Source of the DNA: Dendrolimus kikuchii
Lineage: Eukaryota > Arthropoda > Insecta > Lepidoptera > Lasiocampidae
Direction of reading: 5' to 3'
Assembly (NCBI GenBank): GCA_019925095.2
Contig: CM034402.1
Location: forward strand, 6,211,501 to 6,275,500
Length of the DNA: 64,000 nucleotides
The stretch's first letter is position 1; every line of letters starts with the position of its first letter. Both the position numbers and the translations under genes were made by a program. Positions 32,043 through 43,556 of the stretch are shown here, piece after piece. The notes below the pieces were generated by a model, which was not told the origin of the DNA, made no database searches, and saw only the letters and a program-made list of their open reading frames with translations.

Positions 32043-33829
32043 ATTTTTAATTCTTCCATTTTGGAAATATAGTACCAGTATAAGATCTTTATGTCTGTTC
32101 ATCTGTATTTGTGTGTCACGGTCATTTTGTCTGAAACTATTGGGTCTATGTGGACAAAATAATTAGTATATATAATTTATATGTCACATACAATGTTATA
32201 GTGAAATCTTGAGTAATTGTATATATTAATCATTAAAAAATATATATCTGAATATCTCTTGTGTAGGTTGAAAGAATTAACTTTCAGTTACATAAATAGC
32301 GGCCATCCCTAATCTTCAGTATATCGTAGTCTTACTACACCTTTGTTGTACAAGAATAGCGCTATATAGACTATGCTTTTCTATGAAATTCCATTATTAA
32401 AGACTACATACAGTTTATGAAACAAAAATATTAACATGCAAAGACAGCCGAGCTGATTTAAATTTTTTTTTCTTTTAATATAAACATTCCAATTTGTGAA
32501 CAGCATCTACTGTTCTTGTTTATATAATGCTCAGCACCAAATATCGTAATAAATTTTTGGCCTTACTTATAATATAAATGTCTGTTAAATTTTAAGTAAC
32601 TGCTCAGCAACTGATTAGTGAAAATCTTACCCATAAACTCCTCTTTAGTCGAATATTTTGGGTACAACCTACGTTAATCATTCAAATTTCGTTTATCTGT
32701 GCTCCTCTTAGGTAAACAACAGGTAATACACGTTTATAAGTGAAAAAAAAGATATTCATTAATTAGGGTCTGATTCTGATTCTCTTACTTAAAAGATCGT
32801 TTCTTAACGAGATTATTATAAGTAAGGCCGTTAATGTTTAATATCAAAACAGACGGACGGACAAGCATAACGAAAACATAAGAGTTCCGTTTTTGATAAA
32901 TAATACAAAAACCAAAAACAGTGATTTAAAATTCACAGATAAAGAAAACGAGTTAAAGAAACAATCCAAGTTCAACATTCAGCCTTCAACAGCTTATAAC
33001 TAAATAAATAAAACGAACAGCGTGACGCCACTAACAAACGATGCAATTTTTTACTAAAGCAATGTAATGTAACACATTTTGTTGATAAATTATAACTTGG
33101 GCACGCCCATCTCATTCAATTTCCAAAATAAATAAGCTCACGCCAGTGGCATTCGAGGGAAAATTATTTATTTGCCTCCTGCTATATTTGACGCGTTGAG
33201 GCGGAAGCACGCTTAGCGGGCCACGCGAGAATGCCAGCTTGCTTGGAGAATAATTTCATAATGAATAAAAATCGGCTTAGTGCGTGTCGACCACGCGTAT
33301 CGAAACTTTATGTCAGGTTGCTCGGAACTGTCTGGAATAGATCACTTTCAACTATAAGACCGACTTTCGCTTCACAAAGAATATAATACTCCGAGTGATT
33401 TGCACCTGTAAATCACACACAGTTCATGCAGTGTGCCTTTGGAATGCGCTACTTGTGAAAATCAGGCGTGCCCAGTCTCTTCAGGCGTTCAACGGACTCG
33501 TGGAGGATTGTTACCTCGGGCTCTAAAGTCAATCATAACATCTTTATCTCTCCCATATTTACGTAATTAAGTCTTTGAAGACCACGGGTCATAAAAATGG
33601 CCCGAACATTCGGAGGGCTTGCGTGGGGCCATGGGAAGGCCAACACATAGAGGCCCTTTGATAAATTTAATGTAAATGTGGCGTGACACTGACCTATATT
33701 ACTATGATTAACATATATATATCAATATCAGTATATTTTTGACTCATTTCTGTCTATTATACTTGTCATTAAAAAAAATATATAATATACTTTTTTATTC
33801 TAGTTATATTACAAAACCCAGATATTACA
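32043..33829. other. Long A+T-rich stretch without gene
   Basis: No supported ORF. A modestly G+C-rich patch at 33180-33240 has no assignable origin. Confidence 0.4.
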
Positions 33830-33966
33830 CAATTTTTCTCTAATCCACCCTAAGGTTGTCTGGAAGAAATTGCTTTTAGTGATAAGACCGCCTATTGTCT
33901 TCTGAACTTAATCTTCTTGAATTGTATCTTAATATTATGCAATAAAGTATATTCTATTCTATTCTA
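33830..33966 (+). repeat. LINE 3' UTR (GATCGCT..GCCGCC type)
   Basis: ggttgtctggaagaaattgc, ttttagtgataagaccgcct and caataaagtatattctattc. Same family as 24046 and 42455, plus orientation. Confidence 0.6.
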
Positions 33967-33994
33967 CAATACTGTTCGTTTTTTTATTTTATTT

Positions 33995-34287
33995 CATGAG
34001 TTCAGCAAACAGGCAGACAGCTCACCTGACGGAAAGCAGTTACCATCGCCTATGGACATTTGTAACACCAGAAGGCTACCAATGTGCTGCCACTCTCTAA
34101 AGGGACACTGGAACCTGACCATTAATGCCGGAACATAACTTAAGGTTGTTATGTCAGCATACTCTAGACCAGGGGTGATAGCCATCCAGATGGACAAATA
34201 CCTTACCACAGGGTTGTTTTCTCGCCTCTTACGAAAGGCCGCCTGGCCGCAGGACATTATATTCTTAATCCGTTCTTGCAGAGAGAA
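33995..34287 (-). repeat. ~300-bp LINE-tailed repeat, near full length
   Basis: gagttcagcaaacaggcaga to cgcaggacattatattctta and ccgttcttgca. Diverged, with a short deletion near caggg. Confidence 0.78.
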
Positions 34288-35775
34288 AAAGTAGTGCTAT
34301 AATGTTACTTTAAAAATATAATGATAACATTTATTTAAATTACAAATGAAACAATGTAGCTACATAAATACAATAAAAAAGAACCTTGGTAATTATTTAA
34401 ATTGGTCTTCCGACGCAGACTTGGATCAAAATATTACTATAGACCAGTGGTGAGGGGCGTGAAATTATGATGATGGTAAGCCAGGAAGTTGTAGCCTAAC
34501 CGTTGCTATTGCATCCAATAAGTGTGTAAAAGCGTAAGAGATAGTAATAATATGTAAGCCCGGCAATGAGGCATGTTTCTATTCAGTTTACATTACGCTG
34601 AAGAAGTAAATACCAATGAATTCGTGGCGTATTTTGACTTATTTAGCCGGAGTGTTATTGCTTTAGATATTAAAATAATGAATGGATTTCTTTGAGACTT
34701 CTTAAAGGTAGGCCGATGGGAATCGGGTTACACGAACACCTCGCCACTGCTAGGTACTTATAATAAAGTTTAAACCTTTAACTTAATTAGAAGTTTAAAC
34801 ACGTTTTTTTTATAAATACCGTACATACTTTCATATGTACCTATTTAGTAAAAGGCTGTTATTTTGACATTGAAAATAGACAAATCAATTTTAATTATTT
34901 GTATAGATTGTTCTTTAAAACAGCACTCTTTGTTCGGATGTCAAATAAAATACATCTCTAAGTTTTACCTGTTTTATTGCATAAATCTCGCACTAACAGT
35001 CGTTAATATTATTATTAACTACCTGATTTAATGAATTCTTACTTCTCACATAATAATAAGCCACCTTGGAGCGCTACTATGACATGTGTCTCGGACCAAA
35101 GCCGGAGTGATACTCTGCACCCGACCAAAGATGCAGTGGAAATGTGGTCTCCTCATTCTGTCCACACATTTTTATATTCAAGCGATGACAGAAGGAGCCG
35201 ATGTCTTGGATAATGGATACAAACTACCCTCTATTATTGTTCTGTCAGTAATAAACTCGTTAAAATAATAAAATAATCTAACACTAACAAGTTAATTATT
35301 AAAAAGGCTTTGTAATATGACCTCGAAAATGCTATTACAACACGTGAAATCCAGACTAACCTTAACAACAAAGCGATACGTCAACCTTACAGCCGACATT
35401 AATCCCAGCCCGTCAACCGTTTGTTTTACCTTCACACGTTCGTTACTATTCGACTGACGGGAACCTTTCACGACTTTAACACCTTTGTGCAGTTCAAAGG
35501 GAAAATTATAGGCACGAGGCAAAATTGGCAGAATGTAACGTGAGTTGTAATAATTACAAGTATCGCTTTTTCAAATTCAAAAGTTTTCATTCAAACTAAG
35601 TTTCACTGGAGAACAAAAAGATCATACGTGTAAGTTAAAATTTCTTCCTATTCTATGTACATCACACACCACTACGCAACGTGTTATTGTTTAAATAAAA
35701 CAAGCAACAAGTAACTCCCCAGTAAAACGTGTATCTAAAAAATATTTATGTCATTTTAATCTCTCTTCCACTTTC
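34288..35775. other. A+T-rich stretch without gene
   Basis: Overlapping 60-codon ORFs near 35031-35268 lie in a less A+T-rich patch but show no domain. Confidence 0.4.
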
Positions 35776-35960
35776 ATAACACGTACCGCTGAGGAGTGAA
35801 ACTCCTTACCGTCGTCTGTATTTCCTGGAAATTACAATTTAGGTGACTTCAAGTCTCGCGTGAACAAGTATCTTCCAGGTAAGCGTTTAGACTCCATTTC
35901 CACCTGATATCAAGTGCAATGTTAATCAAACGCGGATCTATACTATATGTTTTTTTTTAT
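35776..35960 (+). pseudogene. LINE ORF2 C-terminus
   Basis: Reads TRTAEE, stop, NSLPSSVFPGNYNLGDFKSR, VNKYLPGKRLDSIST and stop, followed by ccacctgatatcaagtgcaa and atcaaacgcgg. Provides the uninterrupted version of the site occupied by the MITE at 22788. The same TGA replaces Trp as in the 23.1-kb copy. Confidence 0.75.
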
Positions 35961-35977
35961 ATTTATATGTTTATAAT

Positions 35978-36192
35978 AATTGAAAGGTGCTCCGTATAGG
36001 GTGGAGGAGTGAGATGGAATGCTCCTCCGTCTCAAAGGAAGATCTTCCAGGGAGGCTATTATTATTTCTCGCAGGCCTACGTTCATCTATTATGGTTGAA
36101 AATTTGTATATATTCTTTGTACGTATCGGGGATCATTTGCGACCTCAATTATTTGTACAGCGCCATCTATTGGCTTGTAAGTGTTCCACTAC
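35978..36192 (+). repeat. Interspersed repeat, inverted copy at 43363-43556
   Basis: Shares tttgtacgta..gatcatttgc with the reverse complement of 43363-43556, plus gcgccatctattggcttgta and a ggcctacg/cgcaggcc block. No coding function assigned. Confidence 0.55.
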
Positions 36193-36299
36193 ATATTAAT
36201 ATATAATAATAATCAGCAGACAAACACACATATTGTATATCCTCAAATTAAGCAAGTTACGATTGTGTAATGGGTAATATACAACGAATTACACTGGGC

Positions 36300-36446
36300 C
36301 CAATTCACAAACACGTAGACTATAGTAAATAACATTGAAAATTAGTTTCCGAAATTTACCATACCAGGAATCAAACCTAGAGCCTCTGCATTGCAGTGAG
36401 GTAAGCCGGCAAATGCTTAACCCGCTCAACTACAGAGGTCGTTGGG
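36300..36446 (-). repeat. Second tRNA-related SINE, head
   Basis: Minus strand: gacctctgtagttgagcggg (A-box region) and taggtttgattcctgg (B-box like ggtttgattcc, 36366-36376 complement). Different head from the 16-kb SINE. 3' limit unclear. Confidence 0.6.
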
Positions 36447-38062
36447 AATAGAATGAAACACGTAGATTATGCAGTTACCTTTGACGCAAGCACTATGGCA
36501 TGGCAATATATGTCAGTGATCAGATATGAAAGGCTATTTAGCCAGAGCAAACCCTAATTCTTTATTAGACCTTATGCCACCTCGCGAATCCTAGTGAAAT
36601 AAATAGAAATAAATAAACATTTACCGTCATTGGAACCGTGTAAAGAACGAAGAACGATTTAGGCCGGATTCGCGTGTCCTGGGTTTGCACAAATACACCA
36701 GATGTCCAGGACACAGTTGGTTCGAGGAACGGTTTTTAGGACTCACTACAGTAGTTCTCCAACTTATTTTGGACTACTTATCGACGAGTGTGGCATCGAG
36801 GCGAAAGATAGGCAGTCATTAAAAATTCGGCTCGGCCAATAAGAAGCATGTTTGTGCGCAGCGCCCTCTGGTTAGGACCGGCCGAATGAAGGTGGAAGAG
36901 AAATGTTGCCGGGCAAGAGATGCTTTCCGGGAATGTGACAGGTTTTTGTAACAGTCAGAGAAAAATGCAAAAAAAATTACCTTTAGAGGGTTTAGAAACA
37001 CATTTATTTAAAGAAAAAATTCCAGTATTACTCGTACAAAAGCCAGGGGTCCATATAAGTCAAATATTATTTTAGGACTGGCATAAACAGCCTTTATACA
37101 GAATATCTGGCCTATTATCCCCTAGAATAATAGCGCTCTATTGATTTAATTGGTTGAGTGCCATCGAAATGGTCGGTACATTACTTTCATATGTGTGAAC
37201 TGGATAATACCAAAGGTTAAGTGTGTGTATATATATATATTTAAATGTCATGAAAAACGCAATATGAGGGTAGCTAAATAACTCACGACATGGACGAGTG
37301 TGTCGCCAACATTCCAGGTTTTATTTATCTTTTCACTTAAATAAAAAATCTTAATCATAAAAAAAAACTGAGCAACACCTGACATGAAAATTTTTTAGGC
37401 AGAATGAAAGGAAAATATTACATTGACCTTTAAAAATTAATTACGTTAAAGAGCCGATTGAGATAACCCGCCTTTAACAATTTACCGAATAGCTTTTCAG
37501 ACGTAGGTAGTCTTTTTTGTACGCTCCTAGTTAATTATATCAAATTTACTTTGTTATTGTACAGATGAAAGGCCGGTTTCCAGAGATTTAAGGCTTAAAT
37601 TAATAAAATGTCTAGACTTCGAAATTTCTAGATTAATAAACAATAGCAACAAACACGGTTATTCCATTCCAATTACCAAATGTAGCACACGGTTCTGAAC
37701 GCTATGAAAAGAATATGCATTTAAGAAAGATTTTTTTTTCTAAAAGTGACACACACGAGACAAATAGTAACATAACAAAATAAAAAATGTATGTCGCAAT
37801 TTGGAAATAAGGTTGGCACTAAGCATTTTGCTGTGCCGAAACGTGGTCCGACACAGCACTGATTTTCAGTGCCCACCTCTTCAATCGCACATTGCGACTC
37901 GTGCTAAACAGAAGAAAAAATATTTATAAAGAAGATTGTATGGAAGTGGGTGTGTTGTCACAATTCTTAGAGATGTTGAACTTAATTATTATTTAACGTA
38001 AAAAAATGATAAATAACCGTAACGGCATCTAGCGATGCGACGATAAAACTAACTATTAGAGC
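36447..38062. other. Stretch without recognised gene
   Basis: A locally G+C-richer block at 36640-36960 has no domain in any frame. The rest is A+T-rich. Confidence 0.4.
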
Positions 38063-38127
38063 AACACGTTAAAATTGTCGCTGTCATGTCATTATCGTTG
38101 ACATGAAAGCGACAATTTTAACGTGTT
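38063..38127. repeat. 65-nt hairpin next to a LINE-tailed repeat
   Basis: Perfect 20-bp outer arms, aacacgttaaaattgtcgct (38063-38082) and its complement (38108-38127), plus inner catgtca/tgacatg, separated by a 2-3 nt bulge, and a 7-nt loop. It ends 3 bp before the repeat at 38131. Confidence 0.75.
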
Positions 38128-38130
38128 TAT

Positions 38131-38435
38131 CCGTGCAGGAACGGAGAAAGAATACAATTTCCTGCGGCCGGGCGGCCTATCGTAAGAGGCGACTTAACAA
38201 CCCACAGCCAGGTGGTAGGGCATTTGCCCGACTGGATGGCTACCACCCCTAGTCTAAAGTATGTCGCCATAACAACCTTGAGTTGTGTTCCGACATTAGT
38301 GACCAGGTTCCAGTCTCCCTTAAGAGAGCAGCAGCGCATTTGTATTAACTTTGATATTGCAAATGTCCATAGGCGATGGTAATCGCTTTCCATCAAGTGG
38401 GCCGTCTGCCTGTCTGCTGATCTCCTGCAATAAAA
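38131..38435 (+). repeat. ~300-bp LINE-tailed repeat, full length
   Basis: Reference copy: ccgtgcaggaacggagaaag, cggccgggcggcctatcgta, ggtggtagggcatttgcccg, accaggttccagtctccctt, atgtccataggcgatggtaa, ending gctgatctcctgcaataaaa. The 5' two thirds are not found in the LINE at 17.8 kb; the last ~100 bp are. ggttccagtctcc weakly resembles a Pol III B box. No TSD clear. Confidence 0.85.
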
Positions 38436-38645
38436 ATAAAATAGAAAAAAGACATGGCAATATATTAGTTAGTAGTTGGGGCACCATCTTCTCTTTTATA
38501 TTTGTCTATCCCTCGGGAACCATACTGTTTTCCGAATAAAAAGTACCCTATGCCCAATTCTATACCCCTGACAACGTGTATGCAAAGCGTAGTTAAAGCC
38601 ACGTACTCATCTGTGTGGTTATAATGCTACGTGATACCCACTCAA

Positions 38646-38932
38646 GTCGTGATAGCGTAATGGCCAGCGCACGCATCCCAACGTCAAAGGGCTCGGGTTC
38701 AAATCCTGGCCGAAACGCACGCACCACTTAGGCAGTTTTTTAACTTGATATGCATATTGTTACAATTACAACATGCTAACAACGGTGAAAGAAAACATCG
38801 TGATGAAACCTGCACTTCGAGATAACTGATGTGTCAAACCTGCCAAGCGGCCTTGGACAAGCGTGGCTGGTAGACTGTACGTTCCCCAATAGTGGAATGC
38901 CCGAGCCCAGCAGTGGGATGTTTATTTATGTG
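38646..38932 (+). repeat. tRNA-derived SINE, full length
   Basis: gtcgtgatagcgtaatggcc head, B box ggttcaaatcc (38696-38706), tail cccagcagtgggatgttt. Confidence 0.85.
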
Positions 38933-39262
38933 ATTACGAGTTCTATGGTTTGACCAGCAGCCTCTGGATCAACTATGAGAGCTGTGAGTGCCATCCGTGT
39001 TCAATATAATAACATCTTTAGGATGCTGCGGGGGCTGTCTCAATTCTTCAGTACATCCACTATGTTCGCTGAGGCACGTACTGATGACTTTTACGCCATT
39101 AAGCTTTAGAAAGCCGCGTCTTTACTGTTCAGAGTCCGGGCTAGCACCAGCAGTATCGCGATGGTATCTGCAGAGGGAATGGCCTCCTCTTTCCTTCGAT
39201 GCTGGGTGAGTCTTCTTATCTAGTGTTGAAGGTGTTTTTGTGTTCTGTTGTGTTCGTCCTAC

Positions 39263-39312
39263 TAACACACACCCACACCCACACACACACACCCACACAC
39301 ACACACACACAT
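39263..39312. repeat. (CA)n microsatellite
   Basis: About 48 bp of CA with CCCA interruptions; next to it (TA)n at 39320. Confidence 0.9.
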
Positions 39313-39384
39313 ATTATGATATATATATAAAATGTTTGTCACTAACAAATGGGTGTAATATCTGAAATGGAAATACATTATTAT

Positions 39385-39520
39385 GATTCTTATTTGAACT
39401 TGTTGTATTCGGTTGTGCTTGTTAGAACTGTGAACTACGTGTGTGTACTTCTAATAAACATTGTAATAATTCCAAAGGCATTTTAATTGACATCCCATAA
39501 CTTGGCAACAATATTATGTT
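39385..39520 (+). repeat. LTR remnant
   Basis: ttgaacttgttgtattcggt, gtgaactacgtgtgtgtact, aataattccaaaggcatttt and cttggcaacaatat align with 56650-56935. Confidence 0.5.
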
Positions 39521-40952
39521 AGGATTCCGTAATTTCGAAACAATCTTTCCTTATTTCAAATGATTACACAGACCGTACAATTGTTCTCAAATAAATTTAA
39601 ATTTCAAAATTCATTACGTATAACTGAATAGAGAAATTGACATGTCTCTTAAGCCTGCCCTCGGTGACTTTGGGTCAAATAGTAATTAAATTTAGGTCCA
39701 GCCCAAGGGACCCCGTTTAATTATTATGCCTCCATACGGACCTTAATCACTGAGATGGAATAATAAAATTTTAGAAATGAAACCTTCGATTATTGGAAAT
39801 GTATTCTCTTTCAATCCATTTTGTAATTTATACACTCGACTGAACTGATCTTTATAAAATGTAGGTAGGAGATAGTTTTTTTGCCGGAGATGGACATAGT
39901 CTACTTATGGATTTAAACCAATCAGAAGGAGGTGAAGTAGTGGATGAAAATTGGTACCGACAACCAATTAATTATTGCTCAAGTTATGGATATGAAAAAA
40001 ATAATAAATATTTCTTTATATTTTATTAAATTTTAAATAGCAGCATATCCAGGCTTGTCTTATGCTATTTTTGACGTTTTTATTGGACTGATGTTAATTG
40101 ACGTGTAGAGTTACTAGGATATCATAGAGTACATTAGAATTAGAATTGAATAGAAGATGAGATACTGAGTATGTGTAATATACCTACCATCACCATATGC
40201 TACCATCGCCTATAGAAGTTTGTAACATCAGGAGCGAAGCCAACGCGTTGTCAGATTAAGATAGAATAGAAGGGATGGGATAGAAGGGACCGGATAAATG
40301 GGATAAGATAGAGAGATCAGGCAGGAAGATTGGGATAGTGGTATGGATGGTGCAGAGAAGATGAAGTCGAAGAAGGGGAAAGTGATCAGAACTCACACTG
40401 ATTGTGCGAAACGTGATTAGCTTAATGCCAATCCGTTACACACCAATATTCTGAGAGGCTCTGCTAAGTTTCTGTGGAGTTCGGAAGTTCTCTCCTATAA
40501 TTTACGTGAATCAAGACACATGAAAAACTTTAATAAATGTCAGCTAAATGCGAATTAGTACTAATGTTTCACAAGTTCAAACAGATTAATTTAGTCGAAA
40601 GATAATGTTTGTAAGTAGTTTGTGCATTGAAGTGAGTGCTGAAATACTTGCGTGGTTTCTCAAAATCACTCATGTGTAATTATCAAGGTACATTTGTTTG
40701 ATTAATGAATTTCTATTTACAAAAGCTTTTGGAGGTGTTGGTTAGAACGTTTTGAATGTTTCAAGCTGAATTAGAGACCAGTTTGTTTATCTTAATAATG
40801 GCGTCGTTCTATTATTGAGAGGAATTTAATTTTCTATATTTATTTACAAAATTAAAGTGTCTTGCCGTGATTTCAAAATAAATACTAAAATTTTAACGAA
40901 GACTTATACAATGTTTAGTTATAATAACAATTTTACAATTTGTGATTGTTAA
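39521..40952. other. A+T-rich stretch with a scrap of LINE-tailed repeat
   Basis: 40194-40256 has ccatcgcctatagaagtttg taacatcagg, a short minus-strand piece of the family. GGAT/GGGAT purine-rich tract at 40260-40390. No gene. Confidence 0.4.
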
Positions 40953-41205
40953 GCCGCTTTCTGATTTATAGGTGCAACAGCGATGCAGCATCAGTATGCA
41001 TGGTAAACTGGGTACGGAAAGCTTACCGAACGCCTATATTTCTAAAAGCATCTCCCGATTCGCTCGATGTGTGTTGCTCCCGCAATGATACCGAGCGCCT
41101 CAGGAAACGCTCATAAAAATAAAGACACACGACAAGCTTTTGATACTGCGTATATCGAGCATATTGAATCCGCACCGCTGCTGCACCGACAAATCAGAAA
41201 ACGGC
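40953..41205. mobile_element. MITE with ~37-bp inverted ends
   Basis: Left gccgctttctgatttatagg, right (complement) gccgttttctgatttgtcgg; both continue with tgcaacagcg/tgcagcagcgg. About 250 bp, more G+C than its flanks. TTA on both outer sides (40949-40951, 41210-41212) hints at the Harbinger type but alignment at the tips is not exact. Confidence 0.6.
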
Positions 41206-41344
41206 GTAGTTACGCGAATTTTCAGAAGTAAAGAATGTCATCGAGCTATAAAGTGCACGTTGATCACACGTCTATCATCCGCTTTATTAATCTGTTAAAA
41301 TAAATTTATAGATATATGTCGGGTAAACATTATATGTATACCAT

Positions 41345-41655
41345 TATTGGCAGGCATCCTATTTGCGGCAGCGGGTGACGACCCGCGGAGTGACTAGGCC
41401 GTCACCTGCATCCAAGTTGCTGAGTAGTGGGCTCGTCGGTGTTCCACCAGCGCCTCTCAATCACAGACTGAACCAGTAGAGGCTTGCCCGTAGGGCAACT
41501 ACGTCTACGTTAGTCGGGCTCGCGGCGAAAAGCTCACGCACGTCACGGAGCCCTGACATATCGCGACAGAAGGACACCAAGGGATTTTAGTGGGTATTCC
41601 GGCAGCCCATCTGGCCAGCGAGTCCCACACTGATTGACTGATTTCCTCTGGAAAA
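41345..41655 (+). repeat. R1-type LINE 3' UTR
   Basis: Matches 48570-48880: gactaggccgtcacctgca, gttccaccagcgcctctcaa, gacagaaggacaccaaggga, ttttagtgggtattccggca, ending in an A-run. 5'-truncated copy without coding sequence. Confidence 0.7.
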
Positions 41656-41717
41656 AAAAGGCACCCTATTAATTTATTCAAAACATTAAGATAACTTAAT
41701 ATTATTGTAGTTTTTTT

Positions 41718-42026
41718 TATTGCAGGAGTTCAGCAGACAGGCAGACGGCCCATTTGATGGAAAGCGGGTTACCATCGCCTATGGACATTTGCAACACCAA
41801 AGGTGCTACAAATGCGCTGCTGATCTCTTAAGGGAAACTGGAACCTGGTCACTAAAGCCGGAACACAACGCAAGGTTGTTATGGCGACATACTTTAGACC
41901 AGGGGTGGTAGCCATCCAGTCGGGCGAATTCCCTACCATCTGGCTGTGGGTAGTTTTGTCGTCTCTTACAACAGGCCGCCTGGCCGCAGGAAATTGTATT
42001 CTTTCTCCGTTCCTGCACGGATAGTA
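41718..42026 (-). repeat. ~300-bp LINE-tailed repeat, full length
   Basis: ttgcaggagttcagcagaca to aggccgcctggccgcaggaa and ccgttcctgcacgga. A 90-codon frame on the minus strand ends QQRICSTFGVANVHRRW. Confidence 0.85.
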
Positions 42027-42454
42027 GACATACAATGACAATAAGTAATGATATTATTGCATGGATAGAAAATAAATAAAATGTTCAGATTGCTTTATAT
42101 TTTGAATGAATTGACCGGGTGCCAATTATGTAGGTGGCAAGAATGGTACAGTTTCTCCAATTCCTTTTTATCTGTAAAAGTAAAAAAAAAAATCCTATGA
42201 ATACATTAGTAATGTAAACCAGTTTTTATGTCCATCTACTAAGACATTAACATTGTTCATTTAGAACTTTTTACACGGTGTCGAGACATCAATCTTCTTT
42301 TTAATGTTAAAACCATTTGGCTGTAAGCCAAAGAGAAACAATGAAAGCGTTAAGAAAAATAAATCTATTGAAATTCGCTACGGTGACTAGTTACTTACGA
42401 GCAAGTATTTTAATTTACTGCAGTATTACTAATATTGTCTTGTACCCTTTAGAA

Positions 42455-42775
42455 TAGAAGAATAGAAAACACTTTATTGTTCACTAAATAACCAATTACA
42501 TACATACATAACATCACGCCAGTTCCCTTGCGGGGTAGGCACGAACAACAGAGCGCCATTCAGGCTTATTCTTACACACCTCACTTGCTTCTTTGACATT
42601 CATAACTCTTGTCATACACGCTCGTCTGTTCTTTAGGCTCCTGACATCACCTTCATCACCATCTTAAACAATTACGAAATGAATAATTACAATAATTTAA
42701 CGGCAAAGCAAAAGCCGGCCTTATCGCTTAAAGCGATCTCTTCCAGGTAACCTAACTGAGAGGATACTTTTAATG
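42455..42775 (-). repeat. LINE 3' UTR interrupted by an RTE fragment
   Basis: agaatagaaaacactttatt at the left and ggccttatcgcttaaagcga at the right belong to the family at 24046; the RTE piece sits between them. Confidence 0.6.
42498..42655 (-). repeat. RTE-type LINE 3' end
   Basis: (catacata), atcacgccagttcccttgcg to aggctcctgacatcaccttc. Possible short duplication caattac on both sides (from 42490 and from 42668), with a few extra bases at the 5' junction. Confidence 0.75.
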
Positions 42776-43362
42776 GCTTATGTCTAGGTATATTAAATTA
42801 AAAAGAACTAAAATAAAAAAGCCTTTGTTTCTGGAGGCCTTATGGTAAAAGCAGTCCGTATGTCCATCTATGTATGTCATATTAATTTTTCTTAAAGCTG
42901 CTTCCGTGTGCATAAAATTTGGTAGGAGGATGTGTATCTGCAGTAAAGTTCAAAAATAAAATAAACGGTAGACCAAAAAAGAGATGTGCATGATGACATG
43001 ATGATTTGTGGTGTGACAGAGACGTATGCCAGAATAGGAGAGTATGGAGAAAAAGAGAATTACACAGACCCCAAACAATTAGACACATATTTAAAAAACA
43101 GAGAAGAATGATATTTAGTCCATTCTTTCAATTATGGGGAAAATGAAGTTAATCTGGAGGAAGTTTATGGCTTGATAGCATTTCAATGTACAATTTGCGG
43201 GATATTCGTTTCAGGTTAATAGAAATAAACCACACGGGTATATTTTTATAACCTTATTTGTAAATTATAAATATATCCTAGCCAAAATTACTTTTAGGGT
43301 TCTAAAAATAAAGGTAGAAAACACTTACACTTATACCTTTCTAAACATGGTAGAGATGTAAT
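42776..43362. other. A+T-rich stretch, nothing recognised
   Basis: No supported ORF. Confidence 0.4.
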
Positions 43363-43556
43363 GGAACACTTACAAGTCAATAGATGGCGCTGTGCAAAAA
43401 ATTAAATTGCAAACGATTCACTTTACGTACAAAGAATATATACAAATTTCCAACAGTAACATACGGGTCTCGGCCTGCGAGGACTTATAATAGTCTCGGC
43501 GGAACATTTTCCTTTGATTTGTTGCATTCTACCTCGCTCCTTCACCCTAAGGACCC
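43363..43556 (-). repeat. Interspersed repeat, inverted copy of 35978-36192
   Basis: cttacaagtcaatagatggc, cgattcactttacgtacaaa and ggcctgcgaggacttataat. Family unknown. Confidence 0.55.

Noticed and set aside
39122..39310. 62-codon Cys/Val-rich minus-strand ORF
   Set aside because: N-terminus is the (CA)n microsatellite read as VCVCVW.
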